The notes beneath the pieces are model-generated. The model saw only the letters and a program-made list of their open reading frames with translations. It was not told where the DNA came from and did no database searches. A stretch of DNA of 64,000 nt from a bacterium (GTDB lineage: Bacteria; Bdellovibrionota; UBA1018). The position numbers and the translations under genes are program-made. The stretch covers positions 160,993-224,992 of the forward strand of contig JAIEMT010000003.1 in the NCBI GenBank assembly GCA_019751945.1. Reading direction: 5' to 3'. Position 1 is the stretch's first letter, and each line of letters begins with the position of its first letter. Below are positions 36,071 to 49,068 of the stretch, piece by piece.

Positions 36071-37670
36071 GGGCCTCCACAGCTGGTGTTCCTACCCCGC
36101 CCATATCCAGCTTCTTGTTCAGAAAAATTTGCTGAACAATGCCGGCTAGCGCGTTGACCAACATGTAAATGGTCAAGCCCGATGGAAGCGTGAGCATAAA
36201 CACACCGAAGATCACCGGCATAAATTGCAACATTTTGGCCTGCGCTGGATCGGTGGTCGTCGCCGGAGTCATCTTTTGCTGGATGTACATGATCGCCGTA
36301 AGAAGTACAGGCGTGATGTAGTAAGGATCTTTTTCAGAAAGGTCCTTAATCCAGAAATAAAAGGGTGCGTGATAAAGCTCGATCGACGAGTAAAGAACTC
36401 GATACAGAGCGAAGAAAACGGGCATCTGAATCAGAATGGGCAAGCAACCCGCCATCGGATTGTAACCGTGCGAGCGCATGAAATTGAGCGTTTCACGATT
36501 CAGGGCTTCCTTGTCATCCTTATACTTGTCGCGAAGTTTCTGGAGCTGCGGTTGCAGCTTAGAAACTTGCTTCATACTCTTCATGCTTTTGTACGTGAGC
36601 GGGAAAGTGAGAATCTTCACCAAGAGTGTGAGCAAGATAATGGCCACACCGTAGTTGTGACAAAGATCATAGAACCACTTCATGATTTTGATCAGAGGAT
36701 ACGCAAAGAGCGTGAACCAGCCGAAATCAACCGTTTGTTCTAAAGTAGGATGAATGGATTGCAGTAAGTTGATTTCCTTAGGTCCGAAGAAAACCTTCAC
36801 CGGAATTTGAATCGAATTCGTGGTGATCGGATAAACTAGACTGATCTGACCCGTCTTCTCTCCCATGGGCTGAAGAACCGCTTTTGCCGAAGTATCTGTC
36901 GGAGGCTCTGGCAACATCGACATGACAAAGTATCGATTCGTTGCCGCCACCCAAGTCACTGGAGCTGGAACTTCGGTGAGCTCCACATTTTTATCGAGCG
37001 TCACCCGATGAATCGCTTTGTTGTTCCAGTAATTGAGCTGACGATCAGGAAGGTCTAAGTCTTCGGCCTTTGCGCCTGCCTGCATCGAAACAAAGGCATA
37101 GGTGGGCTTCTTGTCCTTAAACTCGGCACTGATCAGTAGTTGAAGATAAGGCAGTTTATCGGATGCCTTCACTGTTCGGGTGAGTTTGATTTTCTGGTCT
37201 TCATAAGTCCATGTCACTCCATCTGGAGTCTCGGTCATCTTTCCTCGAACAGCGTTCAGGTAAGAATATTCAGGGCTATCAAACGCAACCGAACCCACCG
37301 CATCTTGATGGGTCACCATTTTTGCATCAATGGCGTGATCGGTTTCCAAAATTCCTTTGCGGTAAGACTTCAAATTCCATGACGTAAACATCTTCTCGCC
37401 GTTGGTCACTTCCACAGAGCCATTGCTCAACTGCAAAGTCTTGGACATCGGAGCGGCCGATTCAGGAGTTGAAGGACCCTTAGCTACCGCAGCTTTCACG
37501 GGCTCAATCGAAACAGGGCTAGTGGACGTCCCAGTATTTTGAGCGACCGTCCCAGCGGAGGAACTCTGTTGTTGTTGCGGCTGAGGCATGTGCGGCTTGA
37601 TGTAAAATTCATTCCAAGCAGCGAAGATCAAAAAGCAGATGGTGATTGCTAAGATTGTTCTGCGATCCAT
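36060..37670 (-). CDS. yidC: Membrane protein insertase YidC
   Basis: YidC inserts and folds inner-membrane proteins, alone or with Sec. The 536-residue protein has an N-terminal anchor (residues 6-24), a Gln/Ser/Thr-rich linker, a ~250-residue periplasmic beta domain, and the conserved five-helix core starting near WFTLFAYPLIKIMKWFYDL. The cytoplasmic hairpin KSMKQVSKLQPQLQKLRDKY and the NPMAGCLPILIQMPVFFALY segment are typical. The C-terminal tail is short. It overlaps yidD by 1 base and mnmE by 11. The usual jag gene between yidC and mnmE is absent. Confidence 0.97.
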   Translation of the reverse strand: MDRRTILAITICFLIFAAWNEFYIKPHMPQPQQQQSSSAGTVAQNTGTSTSPVSIEPVKAAVAKGPSTPESAAPMSKTLQLSNGSVEVTNGEKMFTSWNLKSYRKGILETDHAIDAKMVTHQDAVGSVAFDSPEYSYLNAVRGKMTETPDGVTWTYEDQKIKLTRTVKASDKLPYLQLLISAEFKDKKPTYAFVSMQAGAKAEDLDLPDRQLNYWNNKAIHRVTLDKNVELTEVPAPVTWVAATNRYFVMSMLPEPPTDTSAKAVLQPMGEKTGQISLVYPITTNSIQIPVKVFFGPKEINLLQSIHPTLEQTVDFGWFTLFAYPLIKIMKWFYDLCHNYGVAIILLTLLVKILTFPLTYKSMKSMKQVSKLQPQLQKLRDKYKDDKEALNRETLNFMRSHGYNPMAGCLPILIQMPVFFALYRVLYSSIELYHAPFYFWIKDLSEKDPYYITPVLLTAIMYIQQKMTPATTTDPAQAKMLQFMPVIFGVFMLTLPSGLTIYMLVNALAGIVQQIFLNKKLDMGGVGTPAVEARAR

Positions 37671-37906
37671 TACTGGTACCTACTTGTTAAACGATGAGAA
37701 CTAAAAGGGTGGCAGGTGGCGAGTCTTTTCAAACCCATCCAAGTTCCCTTGATCCAACCGTGAGCGGTTACCGCTCGAGCGGCGTATTCACTACAAGAAA
37801 CGTTGTATTTGCAGCCACTTCCTGGTCCCACCAGGGCGTGCATGAGCGGCGAGAAAAATCCCTTATAAAGGAGGAGCAAAGTTTGAACGATTCTACTTCG
37901 AAGCAT
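37670..37906 (-). CDS. yidD: Membrane protein insertion efficiency factor YidD
   Basis: This is a small, 78-residue membrane-associated protein that aids YidC. ATG 37906 is used; an in-frame TTG at 37948 would make it longer and overlap rnpA more. The conserved family core is clear: LYKGFFSPLMHALVGPGSGC followed by NVSCSEYAARAV. It overlaps the end of rnpA by 14 bases and the start of yidC by 1, in the usual rpmH-rnpA-yidD-yidC order. Confidence 0.92.
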   Translation of the reverse strand: MLRSRIVQTLLLLYKGFFSPLMHALVGPGSGCKYNVSCSEYAARAVTAHGWIKGTWMGLKRLATCHPFSSHRLTSRYQ

Positions 37907-38228
37907 CTTTGCGTTTCTTTTCCAATAGGCTCGGCAATTCCTTTTCAATGCACGCTCCGAGCTTGCGTGAATAGGGATAAGCCATCTTCTTTACTGCAGG
38001 AACTACCACGTTATAGTCGAAACTGCCTAAAATAGGCGCCAGTTTTCGAAAGGTTTCCCTAATTTTGCGTTTCACCTGATTTCTTTGAATCGACGTACCG
38101 CGCGCTTTTAGCGTGATTCCCAATCGAAAGTGATCCACATCATTTGTGATTCGAAAAACTACACACTCGGTCAAACGAATCATCTCGCTGTTGCCAAAAA
38201 AGCGCAGAAACTCCCAGCGATGACGCAA
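37893..38228 (-). CDS. rnpA: Ribonuclease P protein component
   Basis: This is the protein cofactor of RNase P, which matures tRNA 5' ends. The core RNR motif reads RNQVKRKIRET, and FRLGITLKARG precedes it. The start is uncertain. TTG 38228 is the most upstream standard start in frame, but the open frame continues upstream past it, encoding KSSLGLGPAKRLRHRWEF, which looks like a normal RnpA N-terminus. No ATG, GTG or TTG exists there before a stop inside rpmH. A non-standard start is therefore possible, and the annotated start may be too short. Confidence 0.85.
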   Translation of the reverse strand: MRHRWEFLRFFGNSEMIRLTECVVFRITNDVDHFRLGITLKARGTSIQRNQVKRKIRETFRKLAPILGSFDYNVVVPAVKKMAYPYSRKLGACIEKELPSLLEKKRKDASK

Positions 38229-38277
38229 TCGCTTGGCGGGACCGAGCCCAAGAGACGATTTAGTTTTAGCCTTCGTA

Positions 38278-38427
38278 TTATTTACCAGAAATGGTCGGAG
38301 CGAGACGCTTGCGGCCTCTAGCCCTACGTCTTTTCAATACTTTTCGCCCGTTCGCAGTTTTCATACGCTTGCGGAAACCATGTCTACGGCGTCTTTTTGT
38401 GCGGCTAGGCTGTAATGTTCTTTTCAT
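38278..38427 (-). CDS. rpmH: 50S ribosomal protein L34
   Basis: This 49-residue, extremely basic protein begins [18 protein letters not shown] and contains [16 protein letters not shown]-like sequence (here [19 protein letters not shown]). L34 is a component of the large ribosomal subunit. Its position between dnaA (divergent) and rnpA is the classic origin-region order. Confidence 0.97.
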   Translation of the reverse strand: MKRTLQPSRTKRRRRHGFRKRMKTANGRKVLKRRRARGRKRLAPTISGK

Positions 38428-38474
38428 AAAAAACCTTTAACTGTGCTCAAAATCTTTTTGGCTAACCGCATAGG

Positions 38475-38503
38475 GATTAATAGAAGTTGTGATCCATTGT
38501 CAA
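38475..38503 (-). promoter_or_regulatory. Candidate rpmH operon promoter
   Basis: On the minus strand a consensus -35 TTGACA (38503-38498) is followed by TATTAA (15-base spacer) or TTAATC (17-base spacer), about 50 bases ahead of the rpmH ATG. It lies in the 95-base gap between rpmH and dnaA. The start position is not known. Confidence 0.45.
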
Positions 38504-38522
38504 GCAAAAGTCCTCATGCTAA

Positions 38523-39959
38523 ATGCCTTTCTCTTCTTCTATGAGAACTTCTTTGTCGCTCGACTCATCGGAATGGCCCGATACCTGGAAAGCTGCGTAT
38601 CGCATTCTCGAACAAACTGTCCTTCCGAACCAGCTTCAGGCTTGGATTCAGCCGCTCGAGTTCATTCGAACTGTGGAAGAAAACGGCGGACTCACGGTCG
38701 AGCTGGGCGCTCCCAACGATTTTTCTGCTCAGTGGGTTCGCGATCACTGCCAGCGCGCGATTGAGAGCTCGCTCACGCAGGTGATGGGCGTAAACTGCGA
38801 GCTTCGACTGACTAGCAAGGAGCATGAAAAGACTCCTCAGCTCAATAATACGGATCCGCTAACTTCGACTCCAAATACGACGGGCATCGTCCTCAACACG
38901 GGAACTCGAATCACCGGGGGTGACCACGCGGATGCTCGGTCCGATACAACCCTAGAACCAAAATATACCTTTGATACCTTCGTCGTTGGGGCGAGCAACC
39001 AGTTTGCCTATGCCTCCGCCGTCGCTGTAGCCGAGCAGCCGGCCCGGCAATACAATCCGCTTTTCATCTATAGTCATCCGGGATTGGGTAAGACCCACCT
39101 CCTCCACGCTATTGGAAATCACATTTTGGTGAAAAATCCCGGTTCACGCGTGGCCTACCTTTCGGCCGAGCGTTTTGTGAACGAATTGATTGATTCACTT
39201 CAACACAATCGAATGCCCGCATTTCGAGCCAAGTTTCGCGATAGCTACGACATGATTCTGATCGATGACATTCAATTCATTGCTGGCAAAGTAAAGACCG
39301 AAGAAGAATTTTTCCACACCTTCAACGCGCTCCACAGCACCAAGCGCCAGATTGTTTTGACCAGCGACCGCCCTCCGAAAGAAATTGAAGGCCTTGAGGA
39401 ACGAATTCGCACTCGTTTTGAGTGGGGTTTGATTTCAGATATTCACCCACCGGAAATTGAAACTCGAATTGCGATTTTAAAATCGAAGGCGGAAAGAGAA
39501 GATGTTTATCTTCCGGACGACGTCGCGACTTTCCTCGCCAGCTACATCAAAACAAATGTTCGCGAGTTAGAAGGTGTTTTGATTCGCCTCCAGGCTCAGG
39601 CTTCTTTGACGGGCGCTGAAATTTCTCTCGAAATGGCGAAGATGGAATTGAAAACTGCCATTCCAGAAGAAGGTTCTCACTTAACAGTTGAGGCGATTTT
39701 AAACGCAGTTGCTAAGCATTTTCATCTGAAGTCGCAGGATTTCCGTTCCACCACTCGAAGTCGCAACGTCGCTCTCCCGCGCCAGATTGCGATGTACCTG
39801 ATTCGGAAGTATACCGGTCTTGGCTTCAAGGAGATTGGTCAGTACTTCGGGGGCAAGGACCACACGACGATTCTGCACGCTTACGTCAAAGTGGAAAAAG
39901 GTCTCGACTCGGACACGTTCATTCGTGAGTCGGTCGAATCGATTCAGAATCTTCTGTAA
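38523..39959 (+). CDS. dnaA: Chromosomal replication initiator DnaA
   Basis: DnaA is the AAA+ initiator that binds TTATCCACA boxes and melts the origin. It is 478 residues. Domain I lies at ~20-100 (WKAAYRILEQTVLPNQLQAW), domain II is a short variable linker rich in Asn and Thr (~105-150), domain III has the P-loop HPGLGKTH (Gly187 to Thr191) and ILIDDIQFIAG, and domain IV ends with the helix-turn-helix GGKDHTTILHAYVKVEK. The start is ATG 38523 or, six codons later, 38541; neither has a strong ribosome site. The origin lies about 2.8 kb downstream, beyond two porin-like genes. Confidence 0.98.
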   Translation: MPFSSSMRTSLSLDSSEWPDTWKAAYRILEQTVLPNQLQAWIQPLEFIRTVEENGGLTVELGAPNDFSAQWVRDHCQRAIESSLTQVMGVNCELRLTSKEHEKTPQLNNTDPLTSTPNTTGIVLNTGTRITGGDHADARSDTTLEPKYTFDTFVVGASNQFAYASAVAVAEQPARQYNPLFIYSHPGLGKTHLLHAIGNHILVKNPGSRVAYLSAERFVNELIDSLQHNRMPAFRAKFRDSYDMILIDDIQFIAGKVKTEEEFFHTFNALHSTKRQIVLTSDRPPKEIEGLEERIRTRFEWGLISDIHPPEIETRIAILKSKAEREDVYLPDDVATFLASYIKTNVRELEGVLIRLQAQASLTGAEISLEMAKMELKTAIPEEGSHLTVEAILNAVAKHFHLKSQDFRSTTRSRNVALPRQIAMYLIRKYTGLGFKEIGQYFGGKDHTTILHAYVKVEKGLDSDTFIRESVESIQNLL

Positions 39960-40023
39960 GTCTTAACCCTGCCCTAACCAAATCCTAACGATTGCTAAAA
40001 AATTTTCATTCGGAGGAATTCTT

Positions 40024-41331
40024 ATGAAAAGACATCTCACCTTGAAAACAGCAATCTTCGCGGCGGTTCTCTGCACAGCCCAACTCTCTCAAGCGGCGGT
40101 CACCATTCTCGATAAAGACGAATGGAAATTTCAAATAGGTGGCTTCGTTCAATCGGACATGATTGTGGACAGCACCCGAACATTAAAAGAATCGCCGGGC
40201 AACGAACCCATTCCGAAAGCGGGAGACACCAGTGGAAACGGCGCCAATGGTCGCACTTGGTTTTCACTTCGAAATTCGAGATTTAATTTTACGATTCTTC
40301 CTCCAGCAGTCGATGGCTGGAAAACTAAGGGCCACATGGAGTTTGACTTGATGGGATCCGTTCCATCCGGTGGTACCGAGGCGTCCTTTCTCAGTAGCCC
40401 GACGATGAGAATGCGACATGCTTATATGAGCGCTGAGAAAGACGGTTGGAACATTATTGTCGGTCAAACTTGGAATCTTTTTGGCTGGGTTCCGTACTAC
40501 GTTCCAGCAACGGTTTCCGTCGCTCCGGTTTCAGGCATTGTCTATCAACGCACTCCGCAGCTCACTGCCATTAAAACCATGGCTCTGTCTGAAAGTAACA
40601 AACTTGATGCGGGCCTTTCTATTTCGCGTCCGGCTCAACGAGACAATCAAGTTCCCAACATCGATCTTGGATTGCGATGGTCGAATAGCGGAAGAAAATC
40701 GGGTTTTGCTTCTCCGACAGGAGAACTCAAGGCCGAACCCTTCAGCGTTGCCATTTCAGGAACGGCCCGTCAGTTCGTGGTTCAGCCCGTGGGCGGAGCA
40801 GCCGGAGATCAGAGTCGTCAAATCGGTTCTGCCCTTGCAGTGAACACCATGCTCCCATTGCTCAGCGGCGATGAAAAACAGGGAAATTCGCTGACCGTCA
40901 CCGGCGAATTTTCAACCGGTAAAGGATACGGCGATCAATATCCCGGATGGACAGGTGGACTTTCCACGAAGGTTTCTGGCACCGGAACACCCACTGCTCT
41001 GAGTTTGGATCCAGGAATTGGCGGATTGGACAGCGGGAACAGTTTCGTTCTCGTCAACTTAAAGTCTTGGAACGCCCAGATGCAATACCATCTGCCCAGC
41101 GGATCCAACACCTTCATCACCTTGGGCGCGACCCAATTGCAGTCCGACAACATCGCGTCTATTACAGGTGGAACGTACAACGAACAGAACACCTATTTCG
41201 GAAACGTGTTTTACGATTGCACCAAGCAGATTCGAATCGGCGTAGAAGTTTCACACCATACGACGAAGTACGTCGACGGTTTAAATGGAAACAACAATCG
41301 CGCGCAATTGACGGCTTGGTTTAGATTCTAA
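40024..41331 (+). CDS. Outer-membrane porin-like beta-barrel protein A
   Basis: This is a 435-residue secreted protein with GGAGG 6-7 bases before the ATG. The signal peptide runs to about residue 24 (AQLSQA). The mature part has alternating aromatic strands and glycine-rich turns (GGFVQSDMIVDS, RNSRFNFTILPP, KGHMEFDLMG, MRHAYMSAEKDGWNIIVGQTWNLFG) and ends in WFRF, the C-terminal aromatic beta-signal for BAM. The pattern resembles DcaP-like/LamB-like porins; the substrate is unknown. A paralogue faces it, and the two 3' ends overlap by 11 bases. Confidence 0.8.
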   Translation: MKRHLTLKTAIFAAVLCTAQLSQAAVTILDKDEWKFQIGGFVQSDMIVDSTRTLKESPGNEPIPKAGDTSGNGANGRTWFSLRNSRFNFTILPPAVDGWKTKGHMEFDLMGSVPSGGTEASFLSSPTMRMRHAYMSAEKDGWNIIVGQTWNLFGWVPYYVPATVSVAPVSGIVYQRTPQLTAIKTMALSESNKLDAGLSISRPAQRDNQVPNIDLGLRWSNSGRKSGFASPTGELKAEPFSVAISGTARQFVVQPVGGAAGDQSRQIGSALAVNTMLPLLSGDEKQGNSLTVTGEFSTGKGYGDQYPGWTGGLSTKVSGTGTPTALSLDPGIGGLDSGNSFVLVNLKSWNAQMQYHLPSGSNTFITLGATQLQSDNIASITGGTYNEQNTYFGNVFYDCTKQIRIGVEVSHHTTKYVDGLNGNNNRAQLTAWFRF

Positions 41332-42655
41332 ACAGAACTGAGAATTGAAATCTTGTAGCATTGCCCCAGGATCCACTCACGAAGTGGGTCCTGTAGGCAT
41401 TGTATTCGAGAGCGAATCGAAGTTTACGAGTGAAATCATAGTTGAGATTTCCAAAGTAACCCTGAACTTTGTCGTAAATATCTCCAGCTGGGGTAAGTCC
41501 GGCCACGTTATCTGAAGAAATCTGTCCGTAGCCAAAAGTCATGAATGCTCGCCACGACATCGGAAAGTGGTACTGAAGCTGAGCATTGTAAGAAAGAATT
41601 TTAATCAAACGAAATTCACCGGTAGTTCCGTCGTATCCTCCGTAACCTCCGTCCAAATTCGTCTCGCTTGCAGGAAAAGTAGCCCCTGTCGGCATCGATG
41701 TCAGACCACCGCTGTATCCAGCAAAATTATCTCCAGCTCCGGTACCCGTTGCAAATTCTCCCGAAAGAGCCAAGGTGTTCCCGTAATTCTTTTCACTGGA
41801 AGTAGATAGAATCGGAATCATCACATCCACTGCAAAAGCAGTTCCAGTATAACTCGTCTGTGCTTTGGTGTCGGTGGCACTAGAAGGTACTACGAATTTT
41901 CTCAATAACCCGGAAACAGCCAACATCAACGGTGCGGTTCCCATATCTCCCGCAGGACTTGAAAATCCGGCACGCATGTTTCCAAAAGAATATTTAAATC
42001 CAGCCTCAATTCCTGGAAAGAAAGCATCTCGCTGAGGTGGGCGGGTAAATGAAAGCGCTACTTGAGCTCTGTCTTTTTCTGAAGTTTCGAAAGTTTTGGA
42101 AACCATGAGCTGAGGTTCCCACGTGCAAGCCTCACCGACATTGGGCCCTTGAGAAACTTGCCATTGCACAAAATTGGGAACCCAACCAAAAACGGTCCAA
42201 TGTTGGCCGGCTAGAATTTGCCAACCCTCTTTTTCTGCGACAACGTAACCCAAACGCATTCGGGCCAACGGCGTGGTGTAAACAATTTGTTGGCTGCCAG
42301 AAAGTGCTCCAAAGAAATCGAATTCAATATTCGCTCGGGTGCGCCAATAGTTTTCAGATTTGTAGAGTGGCGGAACAATATTTAATCCCAACCGACTTCC
42401 AGCAGCTGAGAGCTGTAAGCGGCCATTGTCGCCCGCGTAGGTTCCCGGCAAGTCCACTGGCTGATTCGCCAACGAAGTCGTGAAACTTCGAACAGAGTCT
42501 GCAGCCATGTCTAATTCGATCAATCCGTAGAGCGAAACTTTCCAATGGTCTTTTTCAACGATGGAAACTTCTGAAAACGCTGGGCGAGAAAAAACCGCGA
42601 AAAGGGAAAAAAGAAAAATGCATCTGAGAGTGTCCATCCTTAGACAGCTCGGCAT
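41321..42655 (-). CDS. Outer-membrane porin-like beta-barrel protein B (paralogue of A)
   Basis: This is a 444-residue secreted barrel. ATG 42655 is chosen because GGAGG lies 5 bases upstream. The signal peptide MPSCLRMDTLRCIFLFSLF ends near PAFS. It aligns with protein A along its length: VSIVEKDHWKVSLYGLIELDM matches VTILDKDEWKFQIGGFVQSDM (quoted in part), and ILAGQHWTVFGWVP matches IVGQTWNLFGWVP. It ends in VLFRI. The gene is convergent with A, and its promoter side faces oriC. Identity is partial, so the duplication is old. Confidence 0.8.
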   Translation of the reverse strand: MPSCLRMDTLRCIFLFSLFAVFSRPAFSEVSIVEKDHWKVSLYGLIELDMAADSVRSFTTSLANQPVDLPGTYAGDNGRLQLSAAGSRLGLNIVPPLYKSENYWRTRANIEFDFFGALSGSQQIVYTTPLARMRLGYVVAEKEGWQILAGQHWTVFGWVPNFVQWQVSQGPNVGEACTWEPQLMVSKTFETSEKDRAQVALSFTRPPQRDAFFPGIEAGFKYSFGNMRAGFSSPAGDMGTAPLMLAVSGLLRKFVVPSSATDTKAQTSYTGTAFAVDVMIPILSTSSEKNYGNTLALSGEFATGTGAGDNFAGYSGGLTSMPTGATFPASETNLDGGYGGYDGTTGEFRLIKILSYNAQLQYHFPMSWRAFMTFGYGQISSDNVAGLTPAGDIYDKVQGYFGNLNYDFTRKLRFALEYNAYRTHFVSGSWGNATRFQFSVLFRI

Positions 42656-42727
42656 CCATGCCTCCAAAAATTCACTACTTCCTTCAATGATCTCAGGATT
42701 AATCTTTTTTATCAGCTACTAATATTT

Positions 42728-42772
42728 TGTGGATAAGTCTGTGGATAACCCTGTGGATAAGTTTGTGGATAA
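42728..42772 (-). repeat. Four DnaA boxes in a 12-base tandem array
   Basis: TGTGGATAA occurs at 42728, 42740, 42752 and 42764, exactly 12 bases apart and all in the same orientation, with 3-base variable spacers (GTC, CCC, GTT). A plus-strand box follows at 42777, making a 10-base inverted repeat with the fourth copy. Regular same-face spacing suits cooperative DnaA filament formation. Confidence 0.95.
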
Positions 42773-43210
42773 AAAGTTATCCACAAGTTATCCCCACACT
42801 TATCCACAAGTTATCCACACCAATGCAGCGCATTTTTAATTTATTTTCGATGAGTTACAGAGTTATCCACTTATCCACAGGGGATGACCACTTTTCGAGT
42901 TCTCAGAAAAAATGGGATTTTCAAAAAGTTATCCACAAATCGGGTTTTGAGATCCCAGAAATCGGCAAAAAATGCACTGTTCCACCAAGTTTTTAGTCGG
43001 CTATTGAAAGTTATCCACAAGGGTGTGTGGATAACATGTGGATAACTTCCATTTCGGGGGGTTTTGAAAACTTATCCACAAACACCCCCCACTTATCCAC
43101 ACCACTTATCCACAGAGTTCAAAGTCTAAAAAAGTTTTAATATTGAACGCTTAAGTGAGTTATCCACTTATCCACAGGCCCTACTACTACTACTAATAAA
43201 ATATATATAT
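42728..43210. other. oriC: Replication origin oriC
   Basis: This gene-free stretch before dnaN holds 16 perfect DnaA boxes (TTATCCACA or its complement) plus near-matches. Minus-strand boxes: 42728, 42740, 42752, 42764, 43026, 43037. Plus-strand boxes: 42777, 42800, 42811, 42871, 42929, 43011, 43072, 43093, 43106, 43168. One-mismatch boxes start at 42788, 42863 and 43160. An AT-rich DnaA-trio unwinding element follows the last box. The whole 633-base gap 42656-43288 carries no gene; its left end holds the promoter side of porin B and its right end the dnaN leader. Confidence 0.97.
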
Positions 43211-43215
43211 TCTTT
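43168..43215 (+). other. DnaA-trio element and AT-rich unwinding region
   Basis: The last perfect box TTATCCACA (43168-43176) is followed by GGCC and then five CTA repeats (43181-43195), ATA, and a run of AT (to 43210). Read 3' to 5' on the opposite strand this is GAT repeated five times, then TAT: the DnaA-trio described for bacterial origin unwinding. The order box, GC-rich gap, trios, AT-rich DNA matches the published basal unwinding system. Confidence 0.9.
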
Positions 43216-43288
43216 GCTTTCTGAGACTCGCTTGATAAAGCTGCAAAACAGGGTGGTAGGGGTCCAATCAGTAAGGGGAATGTGATCC

Positions 43289-44395
43289 ATGAAATTTTCA
43301 GTTCATAGAGATCCGCTGTTAGAAGCGGTTCAAAAAACACAGTCTGTAGTTGAGAAAAAGAACACGTTTCAAATTCTTGCTAACGTACTTTGCACCGTTA
43401 AAAACAATGAGCTCTCTTTAAGTGCAACCGATTTAGAAGTCGGAATCAAAATCGGAATGCCCGTAGAAGTTCAGCAAGAAGGAAGAATCACCCTCTCAGC
43501 AAAACATTTCTTAGATATCGTTAAGGAACTTCCAGATAAGAAACTCGAAGTTTCTAGAAAAGATAATAATTGGGTTGAGATCATCTGTGGAAAATCCAAA
43601 TTCAATATTGTCAGCTTAGCAGCTGAGGAATACCCCGCTCTACCCACGTTTGAAGACAAAACTTATTTTGAAGCAGGAACAGATTCTTTAGTCGAGATGA
43701 TCGATAAGACCAGCTTTGCTGTTTCAACAGATGCCACTCGTTATCACTTGAATGGTGTTTATTTCGAAAACCTCGAAAAAAACGTAATGAGAATGACAGC
43801 CACCGATGGTCATCGTCTTTCTTTCATTGATAAAGAAGTCTTCATGAAAATGCCGGAGTTAAAACGCGGCATGATCATTCCTAAAAAAGGTTTAGGCGAA
43901 TTGAGAAAGCTTCTGGAAGGTGCCAGTGCATCTATTGAGATGGCATTTGAAAGAGGATACGTTTTCGCAAAGAGTGGTGGCACTCACCTCTTCATTCGTT
44001 TGATTGAAGGGGAATATCCGGATTATCGTCAGGTGATTCCAAACTCAGCAGATAAGCTTGCTAAACTGAATCGTGAAACATTCTTTTCGGCTTTGAGACG
44101 TGTGAGTCTTTTGGCTCATGAAAAAAGCCGAGGTGTGAAATTCTCTTTAGCGGACGGGTTGATGACCATTTCTTCCAGCAATCCAGATATGGGAGAAGCT
44201 CGTGAAGAAGTGGATATCGATTACAAAGGCGAAGCTGTAGAAATCGGATTCAACGCGAAGTATCTCCTGGATTGTCTCGCGGTCATGAACGGAGAGGTTT
44301 TAGAATTCCGATTCAAAGACAGATTGAGCCCTGGAATCCTCAGAAGCGAGAATCAGCAGAATCACACCTATGTGATCATGCCAATGCGCATCTAG
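43289..44395 (+). CDS. dnaN: DNA polymerase III sliding clamp (beta subunit)
   Basis: This is the 368-residue beta clamp, a ring-shaped dimer that tethers polymerase III to DNA. AAGGGG lies 10 bases before the ATG. The three-fold clamp architecture is visible, with the C-terminal residues YVIMPMRI typical of the family. It starts about 75 bases after the origin unwinding element and leads the co-directional group dnaN-recF-gyrB-fabH-gyrA. Confidence 0.98.
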   Translation: MKFSVHRDPLLEAVQKTQSVVEKKNTFQILANVLCTVKNNELSLSATDLEVGIKIGMPVEVQQEGRITLSAKHFLDIVKELPDKKLEVSRKDNNWVEIICGKSKFNIVSLAAEEYPALPTFEDKTYFEAGTDSLVEMIDKTSFAVSTDATRYHLNGVYFENLEKNVMRMTATDGHRLSFIDKEVFMKMPELKRGMIIPKKGLGELRKLLEGASASIEMAFERGYVFAKSGGTHLFIRLIEGEYPDYRQVIPNSADKLAKLNRETFFSALRRVSLLAHEKSRGVKFSLADGLMTISSSNPDMGEAREEVDIDYKGEAVEIGFNAKYLLDCLAVMNGEVLEFRFKDRLSPGILRSENQQNHTYVIMPMRI

Positions 44396-44404
44396 AATTA
44401 CCCC

Positions 44405-49051
<4,647 letters not shown>

Positions 49052-49068
49052 ACGTTGAGGAATAGTTG

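Noticed and set aside
42656-43288. Dense TTATCCACA repeats considered as a CRISPR or satellite array
   Set aside because: The unit is the 9-base DnaA box in both orientations with irregular spacing, next to dnaN; it is an origin.
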